NCBI GenBank assembly: GCA_018894105.1
Contig: CM032128.1
Span: 34,668,299-34,732,298 of the forward strand
DNA length: 64,000 nucleotides
Direction of reading: 5' to 3'
Source: Jacaranda mimosifolia
Taxonomy: Eukaryota; Streptophyta; Magnoliopsida; Lamiales; Bignoniaceae
The notes under the pieces were generated by a model that did no database searches, was not told the origin of the DNA, and saw only the letters and a program-made list of their open reading frames with translations. The translations under genes and the position numbers were made by a program. Positions 33,527 to 43,967 of this stretch are shown one piece after another (positions within the stretch are counted from its first letter, which is position 1; each line of letters starts with the position of its first letter).

Positions 33527-35380
33527 AATCAAAACCGACCAAGATAAAAGAAAACGGGCTTTTGAAATCATCCTCTGTTCCGGGGCGGATCTCAACCCAT
33601 TATTACTACTTGGGTTTCACATTTTAGGCTGACAATTAGGGTGCAAAGCTCATGAAATTTAGAAATTCTTTCAATTAGAAATTGCAGGAATTTGCAGTAT
33701 TCTTGCTGTTGCTCCTTCTATCTATAATCTATTGTTGTTCTCAGGTGCGGCCTGGGGTGGTGAAAGTATTTTTCTCTGAAGCTTATAAATAATAAAATAA
33801 AAATTTTACTCTATTTTATTCGTGTTTCTGTTTTTCAGTTTTTGAATTTTTTATTTTTTATATCCACAATATCGATTTCGGCTATGGTCTGCAAGTTTTA
33901 TTTATACACGTATGTCAAGAATTTGTAATTTGTAAGTTTAAATTCTCAACCTCACATTTTGTATGTGAGATTAATATTATTGAATTAAAAGTGTTCGTTT
34001 TCTGGGTAGTAGGGCTCAAATCAGACATTCCACGGCAGCATAGAACTCTTGTAATTACATTCAGGGAGGATTACTATGCTGATCGTCCTTTCTTGCCTCT
34101 TTTCCAATGAAAAAAAAAAGTTGTAGAATTTATGTCAATTTTTGGTGTACCATTTTCAGCTTCAAATTCTCAATTGTTCTCCTTCTTAAAGGAAATGCAC
34201 TCTTTTTCCTTGTGAGGAGGATGCTTATTTTATAAATTTAAAATATTTTATAAGATGTTTTTAATAAATTTATAAAACTATAATTTGGTACTTTTGATTA
34301 AAATAAGAAGAAGAAGAAGAGCTTATAATATTATAAATAAAATATATTGTGTGATTTTGATCCAATTGCATTGTTTTTATACATAAATATGTGATGTTCG
34401 AAAGGTTCAGGACTTGAACTTTGTGTACAAATATAAATAAAAAAAATAAAAAAATAATTGATTTTAAAAGGATTTTATAAAATACTATCTTAAAAGGAAA
34501 GTAAGAATTTCTAATTATTTTTAAAATATTTATATTTTTCAATTTTAATTATATTAATTATAAAACTATTATTATTAATATGTTATAGATTTTAAATTCT
34601 TGATTTATCTTAGTCACTTAAAAAACTTAATTTAAAAAATAATTTGAAGCATTTTATAGAATTAAAAAAAAAAAAGAAAAAAAAAGGAGGCCATTTGTCA
34701 AACTAGTATAAGCCCAAGCTCCTAAAGTAAACACAAATATAAGAATGAAAGGCAATTGGACATGACAATTGGGTTCATGGTTGGTGGTGATTAGACCACC
34801 TTAATGTCCACATCATACAGCATGGACCAATCAGGGAGTGACAAGGCATTCACCTTATTTTCCATGGAGTATAATTTTTTAATCACGTGAATTTAGCACT
34901 TTTTAATTTTTCTATTCTGTTTGAATAAAATAAACATATAGTTTTTGAGAATTACTTTCCTTGCCCCTTAAAAAATACTAGGAAAGGGTTGATTGTTTCT
35001 TTAAGAAACTATGTTGGCTTGCAAGAAAGAACTTGATGAAGGGACTCCCTCACCAGGATGACTCTTGTTTAGTAATTAACCAACCAAAATCCACTTCTAA
35101 TCCAAGTTAAAATTGTCCAGTAATCCTTTTGCGAATCTACTTTTTTACCCTCACAATAAAATTTTACGTTAATTTTTATGAATTTTACGAATAGCATTAC
35201 ATATAATACAAACAATATCATCTATGGGATTATTACATTCTCTGGGTAGATCTTGTCAATCTCTTCATAATTACAATCCTCTGTTCCCTTTACTTTCTAT
35301 TAAAGGCGCTTTCGAACTTATCTTATTAAAGAAAGATTTGAAATCCTAGTTTTTGGAGTACTTGCCCCGACCTAGGTTAG
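33527..35380. other. LEA5 3' flank and AT-rich spacer
   Basis: 3' UTR-like sequence to about 33800, then a diverged SINE-like piece in reverse orientation (about 33898-33990), then AT-rich DNA with a short GAA run (34306-34320). No gene recognised. Confidence 0.45.
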
Positions 35381-35965
35381 ATTAGAGGATCGTTAGACTA
35401 TAGCTTGTTGCGGAAAATTGAATAGGTTAGCGTGCTCTTGTAAACGTGAAAAATATTGATGTTGCAATATTTCTAATTTCACGTGTTCTTTGAGTAGAGT
35501 CGCAATAGGCTAAGATAATATTGAAAAAGCCTAATTCAAATACGGAAAAATTGATTCTACAAAAATTTTCAATTTCACATGATTTTTTAGAGGAATCGCA
35601 ACAGTCGTAGATAATATGAACAAGGTCTTGTCCAAATGTTAAAAAAATGATGCAGTAAAACTTTCCAATTTCATATAATTTTAATGGGACTCACAAGAAA
35701 TGCATATAACAATAACGATATCTTGTTCAAATGTACATCATAAATCATTTCAATTTCACATGATTTATGAGTTGAGTTACAATATGCCCAAAATAATATC
35801 AATAAAATTTTGTTCAAACGTGAAAAACTAATAACACAATTTTTTTAATTACACAAGATTTTTTAGTTGAGTTGTAACAGACACAGATAATACAACGATG
35901 TCTTATTCAAACGTGAAAACTCAGTTTCATATAATTTCTAAGCAGAGTCGAGCTAGGCAAGTGGT
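35380..35965. repeat. Degenerate tandem array, unit about 85-96 bp, six copies
   Basis: The start motif AATTTCACATGATTTTT..GAGTYGCAA recurs at about 35475, 35571, 35667, 35752, 35847 and 35933 (spacings 96, 96, 85, 95, 86), with an earlier partial unit near 35395. Each unit also has a ...GATAATA..AAC..TCTTGTTCAAACGTGAAAA segment. Copies are strongly diverged, so the array is old. It is non-coding. Confidence 0.65.
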
Positions 35966-36465
35966 ACTAGGATATTTTAGTTATTTTGGTACTGAAAAAG
36001 ACAGGGAAATCGACTTATAAAGTTTAGATTCATGGAATTTTTTTTGCATGATGATGAGTATAATTGATCCTTAACATGTGGACAAGTTGTTTTCTGACTA
36101 GATTGTTATTCTTCAGTACAAATGGATTGTCTTGTAAGAAGTTAGGTCCTAAAATCCCAATACATTGCATTATTATTACAAGGAAGGTGCATGTCTCTTT
36201 CTGAACAAAACACCACAAAAGTCCAAACCCCCTTTCAATGATGCAAAATTTGCCAACTTGATGAGAAGTAAACAGGTTGATTGCTGGAATTAATGGCAAA
36301 GTCTGATCAAGAATATTTGGTGCATACTGCTCAAAGTCATCACTTCAGGAAATAAATAACCATTTCCCTGCTCAAGTCAAAAGTATCACTTCAAGAACAA
36401 TATCAACTAGATTTCTTGAGTTTGCATATATAGAAGAATCAAATACAAGCAATGGGTCAAAATAG

Positions 36466-36710
36466 TGAAATTCTTAGTGGATTGGGAATAATACTTACAG
36501 GTTGATCCAGATCAAAAGGGTTGAAATTCTTAGTGGACTGGGAATAATACTTACAGGTTGATCCAGATCAAAAGGGTTGAAATTCTTAGTGGACTGGGAA
36601 TAATACTTACAGGTTGATCCAGATCAAAAGGGTTCTATGAAGAAGTAAACGGGCGCTAAAATAGTAAAATTCTTGGATGGACTGAGAACAACACTTACGG
36701 GTCGATCACA
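36466..36710. repeat. 56-bp minisatellite, three near-identical units plus one diverged
   Basis: TGAAATTCTTAGTGG recurs at 36466, 36522 and 36578, exactly 56 bp apart. Each unit contains GGGAATAATACTTACAGG then TTGATCCAGATCAAAAGGG. A fourth, diverged relative follows at about 36663-36710. The near-identity of the first three suggests recent expansion or homogenisation. Confidence 0.85.
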
Positions 36711-36879
36711 GGGGATGAGTGAAGGAAAACACTGCTTCCTTTAATCCAATGGTTGATAGAACCGGTGAATCTTTTGTTGTCAAGCCTGTGGAAAGTTGCT
36801 AATATATTCCTATAGATATTTCAAAATGGTCTACGAGTGCATCAGAAGACACAATCGATCCTGCAAAACATAAGATGTT

Positions 36880-37420
36880 ATGTATACAAACACCTTGTGA
36901 AATTCAATCAATAACTTTTCTCCTAAATAGCCCGACTGGAAGGCCGGCCATAACCTTTATATATAACCTGCAACGCTTGAAGCAGAATCAAGAGATGCAT
37001 GCTCAGAAAACCCAAGAATTTCTCTCCATTGATGGACGCCAGCACAGAAGCACAAGATTGAGCGAAGTCACCCTTTTAAACACTTGCCAATTGTCAACAA
37101 CTATAAATAGCCACCATAATGACATTTTAAATGGTGTGCAATATTAAACATTCTTTCTAGATATTTGCTTGCTTACATTCTTTATTCCTACCACCTCGAC
37201 CTGATTTGACCATTGGAGGGTTTTTGCTAGACACCTCTCAATCACCCTGTGATTTCAAGTCCTGTACAAGGAGGCTATTAACATGAGCCGCTGACCCGAT
37301 AAACTCCAACCCAGTGAAGGATTACTCCCGATCCACATCACCTTTCATATAACTGAGTTAACTGGGCTGTTAACTTATTCAATGTTCCACAATCCACAGA
37401 CGACAAAACCTCAGTCTGCA
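36880..37420 (+). mobile_element. LTR-like sequence (probable solo LTR, Ty3/gypsy)
   Basis: A TATA-type CTATAAATAGCC lies near 37100. About 95 bp later comes TCGACCTGATTTGACCATTGG followed by AGGGTTTTTGC, which parallels the R-region block of the solo LTR at 24704 (ACTTGAGCGTCGGAGGG). No internal domain is next to it. I could not fix the ends or a target duplication. Confidence 0.4.
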
Positions 37421-38040
37421 ATAGAACCTAACATAAAGATGGAAGGAGAAAGAGAAATGTAAAAGACAGCTACAGAGCTTCTACCTGCCTACATGAAGGC
37501 ACTCACAACTCACAAGTTCCCAATTTCTAATCAAGTCCAAGGACTTGGCATTACAGCCAAAAGTTTATCTTTTTGTAGTCTTATTCCAGACTTATACATT
37601 TGTCCTATGCTAACTTTTTCTGATTTCTTGAGATTACAAAGAACTGGTCCACCAATCACCTCCATATTCAATAATCCGAGATATCCTTGAATCCAATTGA
37701 TCCTCAAACTTATTCAATTTCTATCCAGGTTTTGCCAGAATCTGCAAAATAACCTTTTCTCCTATATCTCCGTACCAACAGCTATCGCTCATTAGTTCCA
37801 GAGTAAAATGTTAGGCAAAAAGGAAAATTTCAGAAAGCTAAAACCTTAAATACATCAACTTCGGCCGGGTCAGTGGTACTCTAATACTTACAGACATCCC
37901 ATGATCAGAAATACATATAACAAGGCAAAATGTAATTCCATGTATCAAACCTAATACTATCACAGACCAAAAAAATAAAATCAAACAACACCACATGTCT
38001 AATTCAATAAGAGAAGTAAAACCACAGAATTAAACCAATT

Positions 38041-38613
38041 TCAAAACAGCAAAAAAGAAGAAACAACCTTAAAAACAACTCCCCCACCCTCAAAAGAAGA
38101 AGGGGCGGGGGGCCAAAACGAGGAAACGAGAGGACTAGTCCTCAGATTCACCCTTTCCGAACCCTCATCCAAGGTCTTACAATTCAATCCACACCCACAT
38201 TGAGGAGAAATATAAAAATTATCTATCGAAAAATCAGCAGATGCAATTCCCACAGAAAATTCAAGCTTTTCACCATTTCTCCTAACTTCCACAATATTCA
38301 GCCAGAGAAAAAGCACTTTGACGGTGACCCCAGACAAATTAGTCAACTTATCCTTGTGGATGTACCCGCTGATTCTAGATTTGTACTTCAGCTGATACGA
38401 ACCTTCCAAAGAGAAACTGCACGAACCGTTTAAATAGGCGTTGAACTTGCCGGAAGACGAGTCAAGATCGTAGTGGGTTACGCCTATCGGAAGGATACCA
38501 GCAGGAAAATCGTAGGACTGGAGTACCTCGTACGCCGTCGGAGCGGCGGAGCCGCCGGAGAGCAAGAAACAGGAGAGGATCAAAGCGATGTACTTTCGGC
38601 GATTTGTTTGCAT
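38041..38613 (-). CDS. DUF538 family secreted protein (cluster member 1), 190 aa
   Basis: A plant-specific DUF538 (PF04398) protein; the family has been compared with BPI-like lipid-binding folds and linked to stress, but its biochemical role is not settled. Single exon. An N-terminal signal peptide (YIALILSCFLLSGGSAA, residues 7-23) precedes the DUF538 domain, about 25-155. Visible landmarks: TAYEVLQSYDFPAGILPIG, NGSCSFSLEGSY, LWLNIVEVRR and the Cys motif SPQCGCGLNC. The start at 38613 places the signal peptide at the N-terminus; the in-frame ATG at 38673 would bury it. The C-terminal tail is about 20 residues longer and more hydrophobic than in its paralogues (ends VVFKVVSSFLLF), perhaps after loss of an ancestral stop. 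Closest relative in the cluster is the 40183-40695 gene. Confidence 0.88.
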   Translation of the reverse strand: MQTNRRKYIALILSCFLLSGGSAAPTAYEVLQSYDFPAGILPIGVTHYDLDSSSGKFNAYLNGSCSFSLEGSYQLKYKSRISGYIHKDKLTNLSGVTVKVLFLWLNIVEVRRNGEKLEFSVGIASADFSIDNFYISPQCGCGLNCKTLDEGSERVNLRTSPLVSSFWPPAPSSFEGGGVVFKVVSSFLLF

Positions 38614-38996
38614 TCTGCTTGTTCTTGATTCAACCTGATTTGCTGGTGTGTAAAGAATTTGACGCAAGCCCAAGTTCGGGATCCTTTCTTGCGTTTTAAA
38701 CTGCTTTTCCGCCTGGAATTTTGTCCAAGGAAAATTGCAGGGGCGATTGAATTGGGTACGAGGGTGCCTGCCAATTTAGGGGATCTATTCTGAAAGACAA
38801 ACGTACAACGTGGGAAGCCGCGATGTACAAAACTGAAGCCAGAGTGGCTGACAAAACTATGTCAAGGAATTTAGATATGTCTCCTTCTGAGTAATGACAG
38901 TTGTCCCGTTGTTCGTAATTCTTTCGTAAACCTTTTTGTGCTTTTTCGCTTTGATCTTCTATTGACTTCTTCCGTTGGCCACTTTTTCTTTAGCAC

Positions 38997-39341
38997 TAAG
39001 TTTGGTTCATGGATTGTAGTGAGGAAAGAAAAGGAAAATATTAAGAAAAATATTTTAATTGTTCGTTTGGTAAGAAAAATATTAAAAAAAATAATAGGAA
39101 AAAATATAGTGTATTATGTATCTAAAGAAAATAAATTTTCTTTATAAAATGATGAGGAAAATAAGGAAAAAATTTATCTGAACTCTCTCTTATTTTTCAA
39201 CACATTCATCAACTCTCTTCTCCCTATTCATTTTTTCATTATTTTCTTTTAACAACTAAACAAATTTAAAATTTTATATATATTTTTTCTTTTTCTATAA
39301 TACTTTCCTTTTCTTATCAAAAATCCTTAAACCGAACATAA
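38997..39341. mobile_element. Tourist-like MITE
   Basis: The element at 39000-39338 lies between TAA trinucleotides (38997-38999, 39339-39341). The ends are GTTTGGTTCATGGATTGTAG and, from the right, TGTTCGGTTTAAGGATTTTTG. AT-rich and non-coding. Similar end structure and target rule to the M1 elements. It lies upstream of DUF538 gene 1. Confidence 0.55.
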
Positions 39342-40182
39342 TGTAGATGAACAAAAAGAGGGATTGAAAGGAATTGGTAGGGAGGATAGTTTCTCTTAAG
39401 TCTATATAGATTTATATTTATTAAAATTAAAAAAAAATTGCTCTACCTTCATTATATATTCCAAATAAACATAATTTATTCAGTGTTCTAAATTTAATTC
39501 TAGTAACTAAATGTACCTAATGCACTCATTACGTGATTTAGCCTAGATCTTCATGAATTCATGAACGATAGCCATTCACCATCTATGTCTACATTCTCGA
39601 AGATGCTATTATCTTTTTTGAGTGAACGCATCACAAATTAGTTGACTATGGCTATGCACCATCGACATCTGCGTTCTTGATGGCACCATTGTCTTTCAAG
39701 AAAATTCAAAGCATTGAAAGAAATACGTGTCATATCAACCCTTAATAAGATATATCGCTTTGCATTAAATTATATTACATCAAATTATATCACATGCTCC
39801 ACTGTCCAATTAATAAAATCATAATCTATATTTTATAAAATTCAATTTCATCCCAAAAAATTAAAATTCTTGCTCCGTTCCTAGATAGATACGCGAATTT
39901 CAGCCTCACTTTGCCTGTATTTACTCAACAATGCAAAGTCATAAACCATTACCCGAACTGAAAAATTAGAAGGCCGAACCTAAAGCATATGAAGCACCAA
40001 AATTAAGGCAAAAAAGAAAACTATGAACAATGAAATAAAATATGGCTTGAAAAACATATACAGTCCGGAATTCTAGGAAATTGGGCTTCCTACAATTGTT
40101 CTTAGCCAAATTGGGCCACAATTTGGGCTTATTAGTATCATATAATGCTTGCAGAAAGCCCAAAAAACTAACCTCAAATCTG

Positions 40183-40695
40183 CTAGATATCAGAAACAGA
40201 AGGATTACTCCCGAGATCGCCATTTTGCCGATTCTCATCCACAGTTTCGCAATTCAATCCACACCCGCATTGTGGGGAGATGTAGAAATTATCTATGGAG
40301 AATTCTGCAGAGGCAACACCCACAGAGAATTCGAGATTATCTCCATTTCTCCTCACCTCTACTATGTTCAGCCAAAGGAAAAGCACTTTCACGCTGACGC
40401 CAGAAAGATTCGTCAATTTGTCTTTATAGATGTAGCCGCTGATACGACGATCGTACTTCAGCTGATAGGAACCTTCCAGAGAGAAACTGCACGTGCCGTT
40501 GAAATAGCCGTTGAATTTGCCGGTGTCTCTGTCTAGATCGTAATGCGTCATGCCTTTCGGGATAATGCCGACCGGTAAATCATACGATTGGATCACTTCG
40601 TACGCCGTCGGAGCGGTAGCGACGGCGGCGGATGCGGTGGTTAGAAAGAGGAGAGAGAGGGCGAAAGCCATAGCCATTTGGTGACTTGTTGGCAT
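40183..40695 (-). CDS. DUF538 family secreted protein (cluster member 2), 170 aa
   Basis: Single-exon DUF538 protein. A hydrophobic signal peptide (about residues 7-28, MAMAFALSLLFLTTASAA) is followed by the domain (about 30-155). It shares TAYEVIQSYDLPVG, NGTCSFSLEGSY, LWLNIVEVRRNG and SPQCGCGLNC with member 1 and is the most similar neighbour, so these two are probably the youngest duplicate pair. Start alternatives are Met1, Met7 or Met9; all keep the signal peptide. It ends in a short acidic/polar tail (SNPSVSDI), the usual family form. Arabidopsis carries two adjacent DUF538 genes in what appears to be the equivalent position. Confidence 0.92.
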   Translation of the reverse strand: MPTSHQMAMAFALSLLFLTTASAAVATAPTAYEVIQSYDLPVGIIPKGMTHYDLDRDTGKFNGYFNGTCSFSLEGSYQLKYDRRISGYIYKDKLTNLSGVSVKVLFLWLNIVEVRRNGDNLEFSVGVASAEFSIDNFYISPQCGCGLNCETVDENRQNGDLGSNPSVSDI

Positions 40696-40927
40696 CCTGT
40701 TTTCCTCTGTCCTCTTTGAGCATTGGTTAAGGAGAGGAGAGATTTTACGAAAAAGATTAGGTCGCTGAATTATGGCTAAAGAGTTGGATGGATTTGAAGC
40801 AATCTCAAATTGTGGAATTCTTTTTTGAGGCTAAAAAGGAATATTTGGATCAAAATTCTCTTTTTTTTCGAGAGAGAAAAATAAAAAATAAAAAAGGAAA
40901 AGAAATCTAAGGATTTTTTATTTTTTT

Positions 40928-41035
40928 ACACACACACACATTAAGATTCAGTTAGGGCTCAAACTCCTAACCTCCCATACATATGGGAGACTTATGTCAT
41001 TGGATCACAGGCCACTTGGTAGGCTGTTGATTCCT
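40928..41035 (-). mobile_element. tRNA-derived SINE-like repeat (copy E)
   Basis: In reverse orientation: AAGTGGCCTGTGATCCAATG (A-box region), CATAAGTCTCCCATA, then GGTTAGGAGTTTGAGCC (B-box region) and a TGTGTGTGTAAAA tail. Matches the copy at 9186 closely over the pol III promoter part. Confidence 0.55.
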
Positions 41036-41875
41036 ACAACAGCCTATTATATTGGGATTTTTGCTATGTGAATTTTGAGATGTAATTAGTCCTATCTATA
41101 ATTGAAGAACAATTTTTTTTAGTATTTTTTGTGCAATTATTTTTTTAGTTACATATTCCTCTCACATGAAAAATATCTATAAAAAATAATCCAAAAGAAA
41201 TGCAAATATAATCCACTAAGGGCTAGTTTGATTGAATTTTTAAGTTATTTTATGATTATTTATAACGTAATAATTTGTAATTTTTTATTATTATGATATA
41301 ATTTGATTAACATACTAAATAAATCCATGAAGATGATTGGTTAATTAATCATAAGAATTACACATATAAACACAAATTTTTGTATTCATGCGTGTTTAAT
41401 ATTCATTGTAACTCCAACCAAGCGAACGATAAAGTAGGATAAAATTACTTTATCCCACCTTATCATCCCAACCAAATTAGCTCTACCCATATTAGTTCAA
41501 GCAATATATGCACCCAAAAGATTTGATAAATAGAATATTATACAGATAAACACTCTTGATCTGATCCCAATTCGCAGTTCCAACAGAGACAATGTGCAAT
41601 CGCAAACGAGGAAAGTTTTGCTACAAGGAAAGAAAGTACAGATTCAAACTCGTATTCTGAATCATTGAATTCAAAGCAGTATCAAGTGAATTCGCCTCTT
41701 CTCTGGACTTGCAGCTCAACAAAATTATTAAAATATAAATTTTTTGATAAAATAGAACTTCTGTTAGAACTTTTGCAGAGAATTTGACTGCGGAATTTCA
41801 ATAAAGTCCATCTGTTGATCACCAAATGCACTGTCAATTTTAGCAATTTCAGAGTGTTGTAATCGTTACCTGTAA

Positions 41876-42364
41876 TCATACTTGAAGAAGAGGAACAAGC
41901 CTTTTGAAGCTAAAGTCTCCACTTCTTTTCCCCCAATTCACACAGTCAAATCCACAACCACATTGCGGACTCTCAATGAAACTGTCCACCGGAAAATCAG
42001 CCGACGCAATACCGACAGAAAGCTCCATCTCATCGCCATTCTTAGTCACTTCAATGATATTCACCCAGAAAAGCAGCACTTTGACTTGAATACCAACCAG
42101 ATTTCTAATCTTCCCCTTTGAGATCGTGCCGGTGATTTTGGTCTTGTACTTGAGGTCGTACCCCTGTATGGTGAAGCTGCAGGTTTTGCTCAAATATACG
42201 GAGAATTTGCCGGTGGCGGCGTCCAGTTCGTACCCCGTCACGCCCTTCGGCAGGAGGCCCACGGGGAAGCTGTAGGACTCGAGAGCTTCGTAGACCGTCG
42301 GCAAGCCCGCCGCGGCGGTGAAGGCGAGGGAAATAGTGAAGAGGAGGCGCGTGAGGTACGACAT
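41876..42364 (-). CDS. DUF538 family secreted protein (cluster member 3), 162 aa
   Basis: Single-exon DUF538 protein with a 20-residue signal peptide (MSYLTRLLFTISLAFTAAAG) and the domain at about 22-145. Landmarks: TVYEALESYSFPVGLLPKG, KTCSFTIQGY, LFWVNIIEVTKNG and SPQCGCGFDC. It is more diverged than members 1 and 2: the NGSCSF asparagine is lost and SPQCGCGLNC has become SPQCGCGFDC. Its C-terminal tail is basic/hydrophobic (FSFKRLVPLLQV). Same strand as its neighbours and 1.2 kb from member 2; each gene has its own upstream region. Confidence 0.9.
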   Translation of the reverse strand: MSYLTRLLFTISLAFTAAAGLPTVYEALESYSFPVGLLPKGVTGYELDAATGKFSVYLSKTCSFTIQGYDLKYKTKITGTISKGKIRNLVGIQVKVLLFWVNIIEVTKNGDEMELSVGIASADFPVDSFIESPQCGCGFDCVNWGKRSGDFSFKRLVPLLQV

Positions 42365-42843
42365 GGCGGTGGGAGATTCTGGCTATAGCTTAGTAAATCA
42401 GTACAAGATTCGAGGACGAGGCCGGTGGGCGGAGTTGAAGAAATGGTCGTTGTCCTTGGTGTGCGGAAATCTAGAATGTAATTATAACCCGAAAATAGAC
42501 GCATGTTTTGGCGCATATTCTCAAAATTGGTATATACAAATTGGGCCGAACCATTAATCAAATTTAGTTTTACAAATTGACATATTATAGGCCTGTAATT
42601 TTGATGGGGCCCATTCAATTTAAATGAACTAGAATGAGGACATAAGTGATAAAACCTTGTCAAATTATTCCAATAATAATAATGGAGAACCTTGAGATTC
42701 AAAAGTTGTTAGAATTTAGAAATTCATATTTGAAAAATTACGCCATTCAATCAATTATAACATTTCATTTTATAAAATCATTATTTCAATTTAATAACAT
42801 GTCATGTTATAAAATCATTTATTTCAATTTAATAATTTTTTAT

Positions 42844-42981
42844 GTCTAGTGGTTTGTAGCCCAAGTGGCATTTGTCTTTCTTGTTAAGTGAAAGGTCTTG
42901 TGTTTGATCAGTAATGAGTGTGTTGTGTACTTTATGTGCTTTTTGTATCGTTTATATTTGAATTATTTAATTTTTTTTTTT
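42844..42981 (+). mobile_element. tRNA-derived SINE (copy A)
   Basis: TCTAGTGGTTTGTAGCCCAA contains an A-box-like TAGCCCAAGTGG; AGGTCTTGTGTTTGATC is the B-box region about 40 bp later. A tail TTTATGTGCTTTTTGTATCG and a poly-T end follow. The copy at 43063-43181 is its close relative in reverse orientation. Confidence 0.55.
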
Positions 42982-43062
42982 GAAATAGAGCATTGCAAAT
43001 GATGAATTTTTTCATTCTTCCAACAAATCAATATTTTTCTAATATCAAATCAAATAAATCAA

Positions 43063-43181
43063 AATATAAACTACATACAATGCACATAAAGTTCACAACG
43101 CGTTCATTTCGGATCGAATACAAAATCTCCTACATAATAAGGGAGATGGATGCCACTTGAACTACAAGCCATTGGACACTT
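43063..43181 (-). mobile_element. tRNA-derived SINE (copy B)
   Basis: Reverse complement reads TGGCTTGTAGTTCAAGTGGC, then GAGATTTTGTATTCGATCC (B-box TTCGATCC) and TGTGAACTTTATGTGCATTG. It pairs with copy A, only about 80 bp away and inverted, so transcripts across both could fold. Confidence 0.55.
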
Positions 43182-43496
43182 GGATTATTTAATTTGAGAA
43201 TAGAGATTTATTTGATTTGATAATAGGAATAAATTATTTTGTAAAAATGATAACATTTTTTCATTTATAATGCTATTTAAAAAAAATAATTAATAAATTT
43301 TCATTTATTTGAATATTTATTTTTATCTTGATTATAAAGATAAGACTGATATTTTCTTCTCTACTTAATTTTCTTTTTATTTATTAGAACTCTGAACTTC
43401 ACAAAGAAAATGCCATCAATTACTCGATTTCATGCTCCGAATTTACAGTCAAGATTCTTTATTTTATTTCATAAATATGTCATATATATATATTTT

Positions 43497-43598
43497 TATT
43501 ATTTATACACACGCATCAAAAATCAGTTCAGACTCAAATTTCAAACCTCCCACATTATGTGAAAAACTTATACCGTGGGTTACATGTCACTCAACCAT
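43497..43598 (-). mobile_element. tRNA-derived SINE-like repeat (copy F)
   Basis: Reverse complement contains GTGACATGTAACCCACGGTA, CACATAATGTGGGAGGTTTG and a TGCGTGTGTATAAATA tail, i.e. the same subfamily as copies D and E. Confidence 0.5.
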
Positions 43599-43967
43599 AA
43601 ATATATACCATATATATTAAATACTTTTATATAAAAATAATTAATTAAAAATAAAATACACTTAACATAAATTTATTAAATTATAATAAGAGATAAAATA
43701 AGAAATGAATGAATTATCCGAAGCACGGAATTTGTTTATATAAGTAAGGTGAAATTCGTTTATTTACCTAATTTTGGAAGATCTTATACCTAACGGCATG
43801 AACTTTCAACTCAAAAGTGTTGAATTTTTTTTATATACAAACAAAAACACAAGAAATGGAATCAATTTGATAGCACAAACTGATAATTTCTTACTGTCGT
43901 CGAAATGTTTTTCAAAAGAACAAACAGAACAAACCGACTCCAACATACAAACTCAGCAATTTTCTCA

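Noticed and set aside
36466..36640. CRISPR-like regular repeats
   Set aside because: Direct 56-bp units with no unique spacers, in a plant nuclear genome; a minisatellite.
40081..40536. 151-codon plus-strand frame
   Set aside because: Shadow of the minus-strand DUF538 gene 2; its sequence is the antisense of conserved codons.
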